64,000 nt of DNA, taken from the NCBI GenBank assembly GCA_964304625.1, contig OZ199839.1, positions 4,030,001 to 4,094,000 of the forward strand. Direction: 5' to 3'. The notes under the pieces are model-generated. The model searched no databases, was not told the DNA's origin, and saw only the letters and a list, made by a program, of their open reading frames with translations. Origin of the DNA: Kudoa neothunni. Taxonomy: Eukaryota > Cnidaria. Shown here one piece after another: positions 1 through 10,238 of the stretch. The first letter of the stretch is position 1. Each line of letters opens with the position of its first letter. The translations under genes and the position numbers were made by a program.

Positions 1-637
1 TAAAGATTGGAAATAAATTAAATAACACAAGGTTGAATGTATCATGTGGAAGCGCGCGCTTCTAGAGGAACGTCAGACCTATAAAAACACACAAAATTCT
101 TCAACTTTAACCTTATTATTGACAGAAAATGATATAGTACAATTTTGATCATGTATTAGATTAAGATTAATAAATTTTTCATTTAATTATGGAAAACAAT
201 CAATAAAATAAACAATATAAATATGTAAAAAAAGATATTCTCAATTGTTACCTAATTCTATAATTTAGTAGAGAAAAACATAAATAATAATGTGAAATTA
301 ATTGAGTCCTATGGTAATAGCCAGTGCCATGTATTAGCAGTATACTTTCAGTGGATTTTTTAGATTTTTCTCGAAAATTCTACTTTAACTCGAATTTTAA
401 GTGGTTCAATAAGATATTTATAAACTTTTATTTTTCATGATTTTCGTTGCATTGTACAATCAATTTATTATAATAGAGAACTTGTGGGGTCCCCCAGGAC
501 ACCACACCGGAACGCGTGTGGTTTTTTCGCGCATCGTCCCGGGAGGGTTAAATAAGCGAATACAGCGGAAAAGATACTCCATAAAGGATAGAAATTAATC
601 CGTGTGGGCTCATCGAGCCCAAGGTCATCTATTAAAG
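1..637. other. Non-coding flank with a possible piggyBac-type end
   Basis: I see no gene here. Bases 481-547 are unusually GC-rich for the window and hold GGGGTCCCCC. They end in CGGGAGGG directly before TTAA (548-551), which is how a right-hand piggyBac terminus looks. No matching left end was found, so this is at most a relic end. Confidence 0.3.
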
Positions 638-1262
638 CAGTGTTTCCCAATGCGGAGGCGTGGAAATCTTGGGGCGTTCAATGAACGGCTCTTGTGGGAC
701 ATGGAAAATCCTGGGCATTGATAAAACATGGATAATGGTGAGAAAATTGGGCAGTATGGCGCGCATTGAAAGAAATACTTCGATTTTTGACATTTTTTAT
801 TTTTAAGAGAATGTGAATATCCTCAAACAATACAAAAACATTGATTAATTTATATAAAAAATATAAAAACGTTTAACATGGTTTTTGCTCAGTAGAGTCG
901 GAATGGTTATAATTCAAATGTTGTCACATTTATAACTGTGATCCCCTCTTTTTTTGACTTATCCAAAAACAATATTGATTAATTTTCAACATTAATTATT
1001 TTATTTCGACCTATAAGCCCGAATACAGAAAAGTTTTGCCAGATGTGGGTTGGAGTACCACAAATTTCACTTAACGCGGTTTTTGGCTGAATGTAGAAGT
1101 AAAAATGTTAATTTTTTAAGTCCATCTATGAGTTAAATTAGATCTGATCGAAAATATTTTAATTCTAATGGAGCTTGATTCAAAATTATAAGAAATTTAA
1201 GTTAAAAAATAAATACATTTGAAAAAGGTGTGGCGCGATAGAAAAAAGGCTGGGAAACACCA
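638..1262. mobile_element. Non-autonomous hAT-like element
   Basis: The left end begins CAGTGTTTCCCA and the right end closes with TGGGAAACACCA, an imperfect inverted pair of about 11 bp typical of hAT termini. The flanks are tattaaag (630-637) and tattaggg (1263-1270), an 8-bp target duplication with two mismatches. The 625-bp interior has no transposase-like reading frame, so I call it a MITE-like deletion derivative. The superfamily rests on end motif and 8-bp duplication; age is moderate given the mismatches. Confidence 0.55.
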
Positions 1263-2113
1263 TATTAGGGTTAAAAGTGGTGACGACGCAAACAATCGTA
1301 ATCCTTAGGATTAAATATTTCCCGTAATCTTCTTTAACTTTAAAAAATGTTATCATCTCGTTCTAATATCAAGTAAGACCAAAAAACTCGTATGGAAATT
1401 CTCTATATGCAAGTATTCAAAATCTAATTCAAAAAATTATTGATCGTTAATCTGTTCCCTGTTGAGTGAGTTTTTCAAACGGAGGAAGTATAGTTGTTTT
1501 TTCAACTTGCTAATTATATCATAAATAGTCGCAATATCCAAAAATCGCTGCAGGGTGGTCAAAACACCGATTCAACCAAAATTCCCATATTAATTGGTTT
1601 AATCCCTAATGCATATTCCATGATTTAGGTAAATTTACATTCTTAATCCACAGCATTATACATAGTCTCTTTTTACATATTTTATTCATAGAATATCTAA
1701 CGCTTTTCACTGCATTTTTATGCGGAGTGAAAACATCATTTTAATTTTATTTATTTAAGAAAAATCCATGTCTTATTCAATAGAAGAAAATTATATACTA
1801 GAGTTATTTGCCTATAAAATAATCAAAACCGAATAACAACTATCATAAACAGAAGTTACGTCATTAATCCATCTGAATAAAAATATTGCACTGTACATAT
1901 TCGTTTATCGACATACTTATTTAAGTCTCTTATCTCTGTGATCGAATATGGTTACGACTTTTAGTGTTAATTTCTCGTATTTTGGTGAGATATTTATGTA
2001 GCGGCGTTTTTAAATAAATTATTGTTTTCGCTCCTGTAACATTTGATCAGAATTTTCAACTCAGCGATTATTGTCAGTTTCATTTTAACCACTCAAAACC
2101 AATCCGTTTCTCC
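1263..2113. other. Non-coding DNA, nothing recognised
   Basis: AT-rich sequence without conserved coding blocks, RNA genes or clear repeats up to the assembly gap. Confidence 0.5.
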
Positions 2114-2313
2114 NNNNNNNNNNNNNNNNNNNNNNNNNNNNNNNNNNNNNNNNNNNNNNNNNNNNNNNNNNNNNNNNNNNNNNNNNNNNNNNNNNNNNNN
2201 NNNNNNNNNNNNNNNNNNNNNNNNNNNNNNNNNNNNNNNNNNNNNNNNNNNNNNNNNNNNNNNNNNNNNNNNNNNNNNNNNNNNNNNNNNNNNNNNNNNN
2301 NNNNNNNNNNNNN
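2114..2313. other. Assembly gap of 200 N
   Basis: Exactly 200 Ns. The second gap in the window is the same length, so this is probably a fixed-size scaffolding placeholder rather than a measured distance. Confidence 0.99.
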
Positions 2314-2961
2314 TAATGGTCTCGAATGTGAATAATCTCTTGTGACACACCCACCATTTGCGCTAAAATTCCGCGGGAATTTCCGATCATAGCTGAAGTT
2401 TGCACGGATACTGTAATTTAGCCAAAAAATCTATATATGTTTCATAAATAACGAATTCGTGGAGAACGTTAGAGTTACATTGATTGAAGCGTTATAATGG
2501 AAATACTGCATTCATAGGTTTCATTAACTTGTCCGCTATGTTCTACTTTACGTGATTAAATTAAATGCGGATGGTTGTACTTTTATTTCACCAAATTATT
2601 TAAATTGTTTATGATAAAAGCGCATGTATGTTTATACCGAGCCACGAGATTTTTAAATGGACGCAGGGGGTGATACTTTCCTTTACAGAAATTATCATAA
2701 TTTAAATTGCATAATCCAAATCGTTATAGCAAGTTGCTTAAAAATTTTTAGTTATTTTGTTTCTTTCTTAGTTATTAACTCAAAAGTTATTTATTATTAC
2801 TATTTAGATTTTTTACTATTGATATATAACAATTTTGTATAAACTAACTTTGAAAATATACTTGTTGCGAATTTCACAAAAATATCTCATTTTTCACTTT
2901 AATAGAATACTTTGTGAACTTCTAAATATAGATATTAATGTAGTAAGATTTGTTTTAGTTT
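2314..2961. other. Non-coding DNA, nothing recognised
   Basis: AT-rich spacer between the gap and the LTR element. No coding signal was seen. Confidence 0.5.
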
Positions 2962-2966
2962 ATGAT

Positions 2967-3044
2967 TGTAGCGCGAGAGAAACACCAGTCTCAATTCTAC
3001 AATAATCCGCCGTGCGTACCCATCGCTGACGTGGCTTCGCCACA
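2967..3044 (-). repeat. 3' LTR of the Mag-like element (78 bp)
   Basis: Identical base for base to the repeat at 6868-6945. It bears TG...CA ends and abuts the atgat target duplication on its outer side. Confidence 0.9.
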
Positions 3045-3064
3045 TATGCCCCCCTTTTATTTTG

Positions 3065-5764
3065 TTATATATAATAATCATTTAGCCACTTGGGTGCTTT
3101 AGAAATGCGGCAGCTGCGCTTCTTAACTCTTGCGTCTGGGTCCATATACGGAAGGGTATTGTTCTGATGTGTTTTCCTTACATTTCCATTATCATCATAG
3201 GTCATAGTGGTACCATTTTTGGACAGTACTTTGAAGGGGCCTAAGAAACGTTTTGACAAGGCGCTTTTACCTGACTGACTTTTAGTTAAAATTAGATTTG
3301 GCGTTTTCTCTTTTGCGATTGTTTTCCTATCATAACCACTTTTTTGTTTGCGTTGCGCTTTTCGAATATTGGAATGCGTCATTCTCATCATTTTCCTCAT
3401 TGAATTTTGTAGTTCTATGGCATAGGTTTCATACTTTTGGCTGTATTTATTCTCTAGAGGTTGGAGAAAGGTATCTGTGATTGAGCTTAGGTTTCTCCCG
3501 TACGTGAGCATGGCTGGAGTGTAAGCAGTACTGGCGCTAACGGTATTACGAAGTGTAAACAAGCATAATGGAAGAGCATCGTCCCATTGAAGAGATTTGG
3601 AATTGCACATTATTCTTATTTTTTCTTTGAGGCTTTTCACGTATCTCTCAGCCAATCCATTCCCTTCTGGGTGATATGGGGTGGAACTAGTATGAGAAAT
3701 ACCTAATCTTCTGCAGGTCGCGTTAAACAACTCAGATTCGAATTGGGTGCCACAATCCGTATGAATTGACTTGGGTATACCGTGGCGTGTCACAACCAAA
3801 TTCAACAACTCTTTTGTAGTGGAGAGGGCGGACATATTGGGTAAGGCAGCAGCTTCCAGCCATTTTGTGAATCTATCAACAAAAATAAGTATGTATTTAT
3901 TACCTGAGCTAGATTCAGGGAAGGGTCCAATGAAATCTGCATGCCAATCGGTAGCAGGACCGTTGCATCTTATCGGCGTCAGTGGTTGCTTTTTCTCATT
4001 CATCCCATATTTGTTTTGCTTACAGGTTAAGCAGTTACCAACAAACGCCTTAACATCATCGGTGAGTGTTAACCAAAAAAAATTCCGTCTGATCCTTTCT
4101 TCTGTGTTCCGCTGACCACCATGGATAGTGTCTTCCTCATGAATTTTCCTAATGATCGGAATTTGAAGTTCCTTTGGCAATACCAGTAGCTTTCCACGTC
4201 GAGAATTGTGATATAACACGTCATTTTCCACCTCTAATTTCGCAATACGGTGATACAATTTATTGGGTTTATTCACTTTTTGATTGGCGTTGCCGTCTTT
4301 CCTGAGGAAAGATTTGATTTCCAGCACATCCGAATCCCGATTCTGAGCTTCCACAAAATGTTCGTTTGAAGTTAATAATGAAACGGAGTTGACGCTCCTG
4401 GAAATGGCATCCGCAATCACATTATCGTCTCCTGGTAAGTATTTTATGTCGTAATCGAATTCTTCTAATTCTAGAAGCCAGCGGCTTCGTCTTCCACGAG
4501 TGTCTTTAATTTTCAAGATGTTTGCTAAGGGGTTGTGATCCGTCCAAAATGTAAACTTTTTACCAAGAAGGTAATGTCTGAACTTTCGAACTGCTACCAA
4601 CATCGCCATGAGTTCTTTGTCAGTAGTGCAGTAGTTCCTCTGTGCATTATTAAATTTTTTACTTGTGTAGGCTATGACATTTTTCTTATTTCCATGATTT
4701 TGATATAATACAGCACCAATTCCAGCATTAGACGCGTCACATTCCACAACAAATGGTAGTTTGGGATTTGGGAACGATAGTGTTTGTGTATTTCTTATCT
4801 CTTGTTTTAATTTAGTAAAGCTATGCTGGGCGTCTGCAGTCCATTGAAACCTATCATTTTGGTTCGATAGCTTGAAGAGTGGTGAGGCGATGGCTGCCAT
4901 ATCTTTGGTAAATTTATGTAGGAAGTTGCATGTGCCTAGAAACATTCTTAATTCCTTTGCTGAAGTGGGAGATTTCCAATCCATTATCGTTTTGACTTTT
5001 TCGGGATCTGGTGAAATACCATCGGGTGACACGATAAATCCAAGGAATTTAATTTCCTTGCTACCAAACACACATTTTTCTTTGTTCATTTTCAAGTTGT
5101 TTTCACGTAGTATGGTGAATACCTGTTTGAGGTGATTTAGGTGTTCTTCGCGTGACGTGGAATATATGATTATATCGTCGAGATATACTAATACAAAAGG
5201 TAATTCTCCTAAGAGAGCATCCATCATCCTTTGGAAGGTTGCGGGTGCGTTCACCAAACCAAACGGCATTTTGTTGTATTCATATAGCCCAAAGCCAGGA
5301 CCCAACGTGAACGCAGTTTTCTTCTTGTCTTCTCCTGCCAATGGGATTTGCCAGTAACCTGATTGTAAATCAATCGATGAAAAGTATTTTGCGCCATTCA
5401 GGTTGTCTAGGCATTCCTCAATTAGCGGCAGAGGATATTCGTCCTTTATTGTCAGTTCGTTTACCCGACGTAGATCAATACAAAATCTATACGAACCATT
5501 TTTCTTTTTTGTGAATACCACTGGAGACCTCCAAGGGCTCATCGACGGTCTTATCACACCTGCTTGTAATTGCTCGTTCAATAATTTCCGCACTTCCGTT
5601 TGTAAGTGTAACGGAACTCTGTATGCTCTTGACACGACAGGTGTAGAGTCTTTCAATTGGATCTTATGCACAAACCCTTTCGCTTCGCCCAGTTCAAGGT
5701 TAGAGTTTGCGAAAGTGTCGCAAAATTCGTCCAATAGTTGATCGATGGAAACAATTTTATCCAC
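3065..5764 (-). CDS. pol: Pol (reverse transcriptase, RNase H, integrase) of the Mag-like element
   Basis: An open frame of 899 residues. The reverse transcriptase holds FSSIDLQSGYWQI, MPFGLVNAPATFQ and the catalytic YLDD near residue 195. RNase H follows with FVVECDASNAG, a TDKELMA glutamate block and FWTDHNPL. The integrase has an HHCC zinc finger (paired His, then CLTCKQ), a DDE core marked by WHADFIGPFP and HTDCGTQFE, and a C-terminal region with FLGPFKVL. No chromodomain and no envelope gene were seen. The order RT-RH-IN is the Ty3/gypsy order. Confidence 0.93.
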   Translation of the reverse strand: MDKIVSIDQLLDEFCDTFANSNLELGEAKGFVHKIQLKDSTPVVSRAYRVPLHLQTEVRKLLNEQLQAGVIRPSMSPWRSPVVFTKKKNGSYRFCIDLRRVNELTIKDEYPLPLIEECLDNLNGAKYFSSIDLQSGYWQIPLAGEDKKKTAFTLGPGFGLYEYNKMPFGLVNAPATFQRMMDALLGELPFVLVYLDDIIIYSTSREEHLNHLKQVFTILRENNLKMNKEKCVFGSKEIKFLGFIVSPDGISPDPEKVKTIMDWKSPTSAKELRMFLGTCNFLHKFTKDMAAIASPLFKLSNQNDRFQWTADAQHSFTKLKQEIRNTQTLSFPNPKLPFVVECDASNAGIGAVLYQNHGNKKNVIAYTSKKFNNAQRNYCTTDKELMAMLVAVRKFRHYLLGKKFTFWTDHNPLANILKIKDTRGRRSRWLLELEEFDYDIKYLPGDDNVIADAISRSVNSVSLLTSNEHFVEAQNRDSDVLEIKSFLRKDGNANQKVNKPNKLYHRIAKLEVENDVLYHNSRRGKLLVLPKELQIPIIRKIHEEDTIHGGQRNTEERIRRNFFWLTLTDDVKAFVGNCLTCKQNKYGMNEKKQPLTPIRCNGPATDWHADFIGPFPESSSGNKYILIFVDRFTKWLEAAALPNMSALSTTKELLNLVVTRHGIPKSIHTDCGTQFESELFNATCRRLGISHTSSTPYHPEGNGLAERYVKSLKEKIRIMCNSKSLQWDDALPLCLFTLRNTVSASTAYTPAMLTYGRNLSSITDTFLQPLENKYSQKYETYAIELQNSMRKMMRMTHSNIRKAQRKQKSGYDRKTIAKEKTPNLILTKSQSGKSALSKRFLGPFKVLSKNGTTMTYDDNGNVRKTHQNNTLPYMDPDARVKKRSCRISKAPKWLNDYYI

Positions 5765-5772
5765 AGTTTCAA

Positions 5773-6867
5773 TTATTTAATGTGTCCACTCATTGGCGAC
5801 AACTTAAAGTGTTTGGACAATGTTTCGCGACCAATGATTGCATTATGGGCGAGGCTTTTTGTCACATTAGCCCAAACTTTTACTTCGCGGCCACCCACGT
5901 TGATGTACATTTCAGTTATTCCGGTAGTTTCGAGATTGGAGCCATTGGCAGTAGTGAACTTCTTTTGCCCAAATACCACATTTTCATGCCTTACCAGATT
6001 TTGATTTACAAAGTTACAGCAAGCGCCCGTGTCGATCAATGCCTCAAATGTGATGAAATTACCAGGAATGCGCGCTTTTGTAAAAAAACAAGAATAATGA
6101 TCTCGACTCTCACTCACAACACTATGAATTTTTTTAAATTTGTAACAGATTCTCTGAAGGTGTCCTCGCTGACCACATTTATTGCAGATAGCGGTTCCTC
6201 TACATGTCGTCGCAGTGTGTTTTGTGCCTCCACATTTGGTGCAACCGTATTTTGTGTAGTTAGATAGGCTTTTTGTATTGTTCACAGTTGTTCTTGCCGA
6301 GATAGATGCTAACTCATCAGCATGGCGGTCTGTAATATCTAGTGGTTGGGTATTGTTCAAGAATGATTGGGTTTTTTCAATTAGTTGGAAAATATCAGCG
6401 CTATCCACCAGTTTAAGATATGCTCGGGTCTGTTTAGGAACGCATTCATATATTTTCGGTTTTATGAAAAATTCGGCATCATCAACCGTGGCATTTGGTC
6501 TTGCGGCTCTGAACAAGTGGAGGATTCGTTGATAGAAATCTAGCACACTTTCATTTAGTTTAATGGAAGCACGGCTGAATTCATCAAAGTAGGCTTCTTT
6601 CGATTTTAATCTGCTAGCGTAGGATTTGACGTTATTGTTCAATATCAACAGCATTTGGCTGTAGTCCGTAATGGTAATGTCGACTCCAGTAGGTGGTTTT
6701 AGTGTTTCTCTTGAGTGACGTGGCAACGCGAGTAATGTTGCGGCATAAAGTTGTCTCTCATTCCAACCTTTGGCAATCGCATAGAGTTGTAATTCCTCCA
6801 ATTGTTGGTCAATGTTCCCATCAAAGTTTATTTTTAGAGGTACTTCGTTGTTTACCTCTGACACCAT
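5773..6867 (-). CDS. gag: Gag-protease of the Mag-like element
   Basis: An open frame of 364 residues. Two zinc knuckles of the form CX2CX4HX4C sit near residues 210-240 (CTKCGGTKH and CNKCGQRGH), marking the nucleocapsid. Downstream, ALIDTGACCNFVN carries the DTG active-site triad of an aspartic protease, so protease is encoded with gag. The N-terminal half is the divergent capsid region. It forms the particle and processes the polyprotein. Pol follows in a different frame with almost no spacing, a layout for which this family commonly relies on programmed frameshifting. Confidence 0.85.
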   Translation of the reverse strand: MVSEVNNEVPLKINFDGNIDQQLEELQLYAIAKGWNERQLYAATLLALPRHSRETLKPPTGVDITITDYSQMLLILNNNVKSYASRLKSKEAYFDEFSRASIKLNESVLDFYQRILHLFRAARPNATVDDAEFFIKPKIYECVPKQTRAYLKLVDSADIFQLIEKTQSFLNNTQPLDITDRHADELASISARTTVNNTKSLSNYTKYGCTKCGGTKHTATTCRGTAICNKCGQRGHLQRICYKFKKIHSVVSESRDHYSCFFTKARIPGNFITFEALIDTGACCNFVNQNLVRHENVVFGQKKFTTANGSNLETTGITEMYINVGGREVKVWANVTKSLAHNAIIGRETLSKHFKLSPMSGHIK

Positions 6868-6945
6868 TGTAGCGCGAGAGAAACACCAGTCTCAATTCTA
6901 CAATAATCCGCCGTGCGTACCCATCGCTGACGTGGCTTCGCCACA
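6868..6945 (-). repeat. 5' LTR of the Mag-like element (78 bp)
   Basis: Identical to 2967-3044. The gag start codon lies directly against its inner edge, so there is essentially no untranslated leader beyond the LTR, a compact layout. Confidence 0.9.
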
Positions 6946-6950
6946 ATGAT

Positions 6951-8918
6951 TTTTGTTATTAAGTTTTTGGTTAAAAATTAAGAAATTATTTAGTTTTTAT
7001 TATTAAAATTCAGGAACTTAATTTTTATAAATGATTATATTTATTTTGTTGCTTCGAAGTATGTGCAAAACATTGGAAACAAAAATTTAAACCTATATTT
7101 TTACTGTTTTATAAGTTTTTTTATAAGCCCAGATTTCCTAACGAACGATTCGGCTAAATATACACATTGAGAATATTACAAAATGTAAACACAATATGTT
7201 AACCAGGGGATTATTTTTACCTGTACACATATAATTGACTCAAACTAATAATTTTATAGGAATAACAATTTGTTCGTTTTTAGTTTTTTTATAACTACAT
7301 TTTTCGTTTATCGAATGTTATATTAAACACGTAAGAATTACTCCTAAAAAGTAATAACTTCCTATAATCTGCCTTAAGTGATTTCCCCATTGAAATTAAA
7401 TGTTGATTAATTATTGAAAAAACTCATCAGCTCCAAGAAAATTAAGGAAATATATTTGGAGAGCACGTGATTGTCTTCTCGCCTTTAAACTATTCATGCT
7501 TAAAACCTATATAATTAAAATTGATATTATATAATTTGTGTTTATACGGTGAATAATACGAGATAGAACCAATTTGTGAATAATTATCAGAGAAAATTAG
7601 AGATCAATTCAATTTTTGTTGAAAAAAGATGGAGATTACACATATATCCGACTGCGTTCGAGTGAAAAATTCTTTTGTTTTATTATCAAGAATAGTGAAA
7701 AAAGAAATGCGATAAAACATGCGCAGGGGGACGTTTTATGTGCCGCATACTCTACAATTACCTGATATTTTATTGACAGGCCTAATGAATATTGCAAATC
7801 TAATATGTTTTTTGTACTGTTCAATAGTAAAATGTGTAAAGATTTATAAAAATGTAAGAATAATTTTAAAGAGCCAATTTAAAGATATCTTGATACATTT
7901 TAATGTAATTTGACACATTATTCTTCATTATACACTGGTTTTAAAAAACGAAATTATATTAGTATCAGGCAACCCTAGTCTTCAGTTTTATTTTGATTAT
8001 TTTTTGAGGAAAAAAAATTCAATTTATTAGGGAAAGAAACAAAACGTAGGAGATCAATTGGATTAATTATCGCTAATCAATAGCGGCAATCTTCTGAGAT
8101 TTTGGTCGTTATTTTTATACACATGTAATGTTTAAATGAAATATATTTTTTAATATTTCACTAAAATTAATATTCATATAATAAATAATTGAGGTTATGA
8201 ATATTTATAATTGCATGCAATCAAAATATAATATTTTATTATAAATTTAAAAAACAGATAAAAATTTTTTATATAAACGGAAGCCAATTTTTAGAGGTAT
8301 GATCAAAAAGACGTATCTTGGGGTCTCAGTAGACCTCTTTTGGTCCCGTAAAAGTTAAGAAAAATTTGTATGCCAGTCAATGCATGTTGGGTCGGATAGA
8401 GATAATTGACGGGCCGTAATTTGTCGACTCCCGTTCTAGAATTTCTTTTCTATATGTGTTCGAATTCTGAAGTTGCATTGTGTTAACTTTTAAGTTAAAT
8501 TTTCACCTTTTAAAACATAAAAATAGAACAGTTACTAATGATTACTTCTTATCGCAGGCTGAATAAAGAATGTCACACCACTCCATTAATTTATTTTTTT
8601 CATTGCGTTCACGTTTTTACGAAGTTTAATAAAAAAAGCAACAGCGATAAGAGACAGCAGACGGTGCATCACCACCCGATTGTTCAGTGATACTCCAACT
8701 ACACATTTACGGCTTAGAATACACTCAATTAATCCCATTCGTTAAATAAACATGTAAAGTTGCAAGTTAGCTCATTTCAATAAAGTCAACCATCAATAAA
8801 AATCGTAGAACAACAATATTACTCATTAAAGAATAAAAAACTACGTCGCACGTACAAAAAATGAAAATGATCTATTATAACATTTATCAACACAGTGAGA
8901 GAGCTGGACGACATCATG
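6951..8918. other. Non-coding DNA downstream of the Hsp40 gene
   Basis: No gene was seen. Around 8319-8352 a short imperfect palindrome, TTGGGGTCTCAGTAGACC, resembles the subterminal hairpins of the piggyBac elements at 28006 and 30472. It may be a relic end. Confidence 0.4.
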
Positions 8919-10168
8919 CTATCGAAGCAAGGAAGAAACTTGTTGACATGTCTTGGCATCCAAATGTGTTGGAAATTGTATATTGAATTTTACAATCAAC
9001 TTTCCACGAATTGTAGGATTTTTAGGGAGAGGTAGACCTTCGTTACTGATCTCGAATGTGGTATTTGGGTTGATTACAGGAGGGACACGAATATTTTTAG
9101 TGGTGCCCTCAATCAAACGAATAGTTATAACATTTTCGACGAAACATTTGTGAAGAGGTATATTGTAGGTGTAGATGAGATTGTTATGGCTGTCTCTAGT
9201 GTAATGTTCATCCGGTTTATCTTCAATAATGAATACGATATCAGCTGGCTGTCTCCCAGGATACTAAAAAATACACATACATATCGAATGAACAATCCAT
9301 TTTTAATTGAAAATACTTTATCACCAAGGCCACTGTAGGTTATTTTGGTTCCTTTTTTCCAACCCTTTTTCACCTCGATTGAAATTTGTTTAACTTCCTT
9401 ATTGCTCGAACCATCGGACGAGTATATATTCCGCGTGATATTTAATTTTTTAGTAGCACCATTAAGTAGTTCCAAATAGGATACTAACAACGGCTTTTCA
9501 ATATTTGGATCCTTCTTCTCGGGATTGGTTCCACTGTGTGGTGAACCATTGAATGATCCTCCAAATTGACTGAAGCCAGCATTAGGGAAACCACCCCCTA
9601 GAATGAAACAATTGTCAGTTGAAAAATAATCTACGTTAAACAATAGTAATTATACCAGCACTTCTAAAACCAGATCTTGAATCATGACTAAATCCTGATT
9701 TGGCAGATTTTCGTCCACCTCCAAAAAGCACTACATCCAAATCAAACATCAACATCATACACGCTCAATATTTAAAAAATTACTATCGAAATCTGGATCA
9801 CCACTAAAAGCTCTACTAAATATATTGTCTGCATTTTCGAAGAAGAAAGGATGACCACCTGAAGTGGTGAAAAAGTAAGTTTTTCCATCTCCGCTTGGGA
9901 ATCCACCGGCACCTCCAGCACGACCCTGTGGATTAGGAGCTCCTCCACCTGTAAGACCCTCTTCACCAACCATATCATACACTTTTTTCTTCTCAGGATC
10001 TGTCAAAACATCATATGCAAAGGAAATATCTTTGAATTTATCCACTGCATTGGGGTCTTTGTTCTTATCTGGGTGGTACTTTAATGCAAGCTTTTTGTAG
10101 GCTTTTTTAATAACTTCAGGTGTAGCATTTCTATCAACACCTAAAATATTGTATATGTCTCTACCCAT
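8919..10168 (-). CDS. DNAJB1: Class B DnaJ/Hsp40 co-chaperone (DNAJB1/4/5 type)
   Basis: Four exons, 9784-10168, 9656-9730, 9317-9597 and 8919-9263, with introns of 53, 58 and 53 bp, close in frame to 361 residues (vertebrate DNAJB1 is 340). Residues 1-70 form the J domain with the Hsp70-activating HPD triad at 32-34 (KYHPDKN). A Gly/Phe-rich linker (about 74-155) includes GDPDF and MLFGGG across the first junction. The rest is the paired C-terminal substrate-binding domains, with [21 protein letters not shown] and EGLPLPK. No DnaJ zinc-finger repeats are present, which makes it class B. It stimulates cytosolic Hsp70 ATPase and delivers unfolded clients. Assignment to one DNAJB paralogue is uncertain. 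A possible heat-shock element lies just upstream. Confidence 0.93.
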
Positions 10169-10218
10169 TTCGCATCAAGATCGGGCTGTGCGCGGACAAT
10201 TTACCATTAATACTTGAT

Positions 10219-10238
10219 AGAATATACTAGAACATTCT
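10219..10238. promoter_or_regulatory. Possible heat-shock element upstream of the Hsp40 gene
   Basis: Four 5-bp steps read aGAAt, tatac, aGAAc, aTTCt, so three of four match the alternating GAA/TTC code of HSF sites. It lies 51-70 bp before the DnaJ start codon, the right place for an inducible Hsp40. Short sites like this arise by chance in AT-rich DNA and no TATA box or start site was confirmed. Confidence 0.35.

Larger units (their letters stand above)
2967..6945 (-). mobile_element. Mag-like Ty3/gypsy LTR retrotransposon, looks whole
   Basis: A 3979-bp element lies on the minus strand between two 78-bp direct repeats that begin TGTA and end CACA as written on the plus strand. It is flanked by a 5-bp target duplication atgat (2962-2966 and 6946-6950). 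Next to the 5' LTR is TGGTGTCAGAGG, which fits a primer-binding site for tRNA-Leu. A polypurine tract with a run of six G sits just before the 3' LTR (3045-3060). The parts are gag-protease then pol. Very short LTRs, two CCHC knuckles and the absence of env fit the Mag clade (silkworm mag LTRs are about 77 bp). The LTRs are identical and both large frames are open, so insertion was recent and the copy looks whole. Confidence 0.9.

Noticed and set aside
468-650. Minus-strand 60-codon frame
   Set aside because: It covers a GC-rich possible transposon end and has no recognisable protein features.
2043-2405. Frames that run through the first gap
   Set aside because: They are mostly undetermined residues and have no coding support at either edge.
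3298-6532. Plus-strand frames of 60-186 codons across the LTR element
   Set aside because: All are antisense shadows of gag and pol, which carry clear catalytic motifs on the minus strand.
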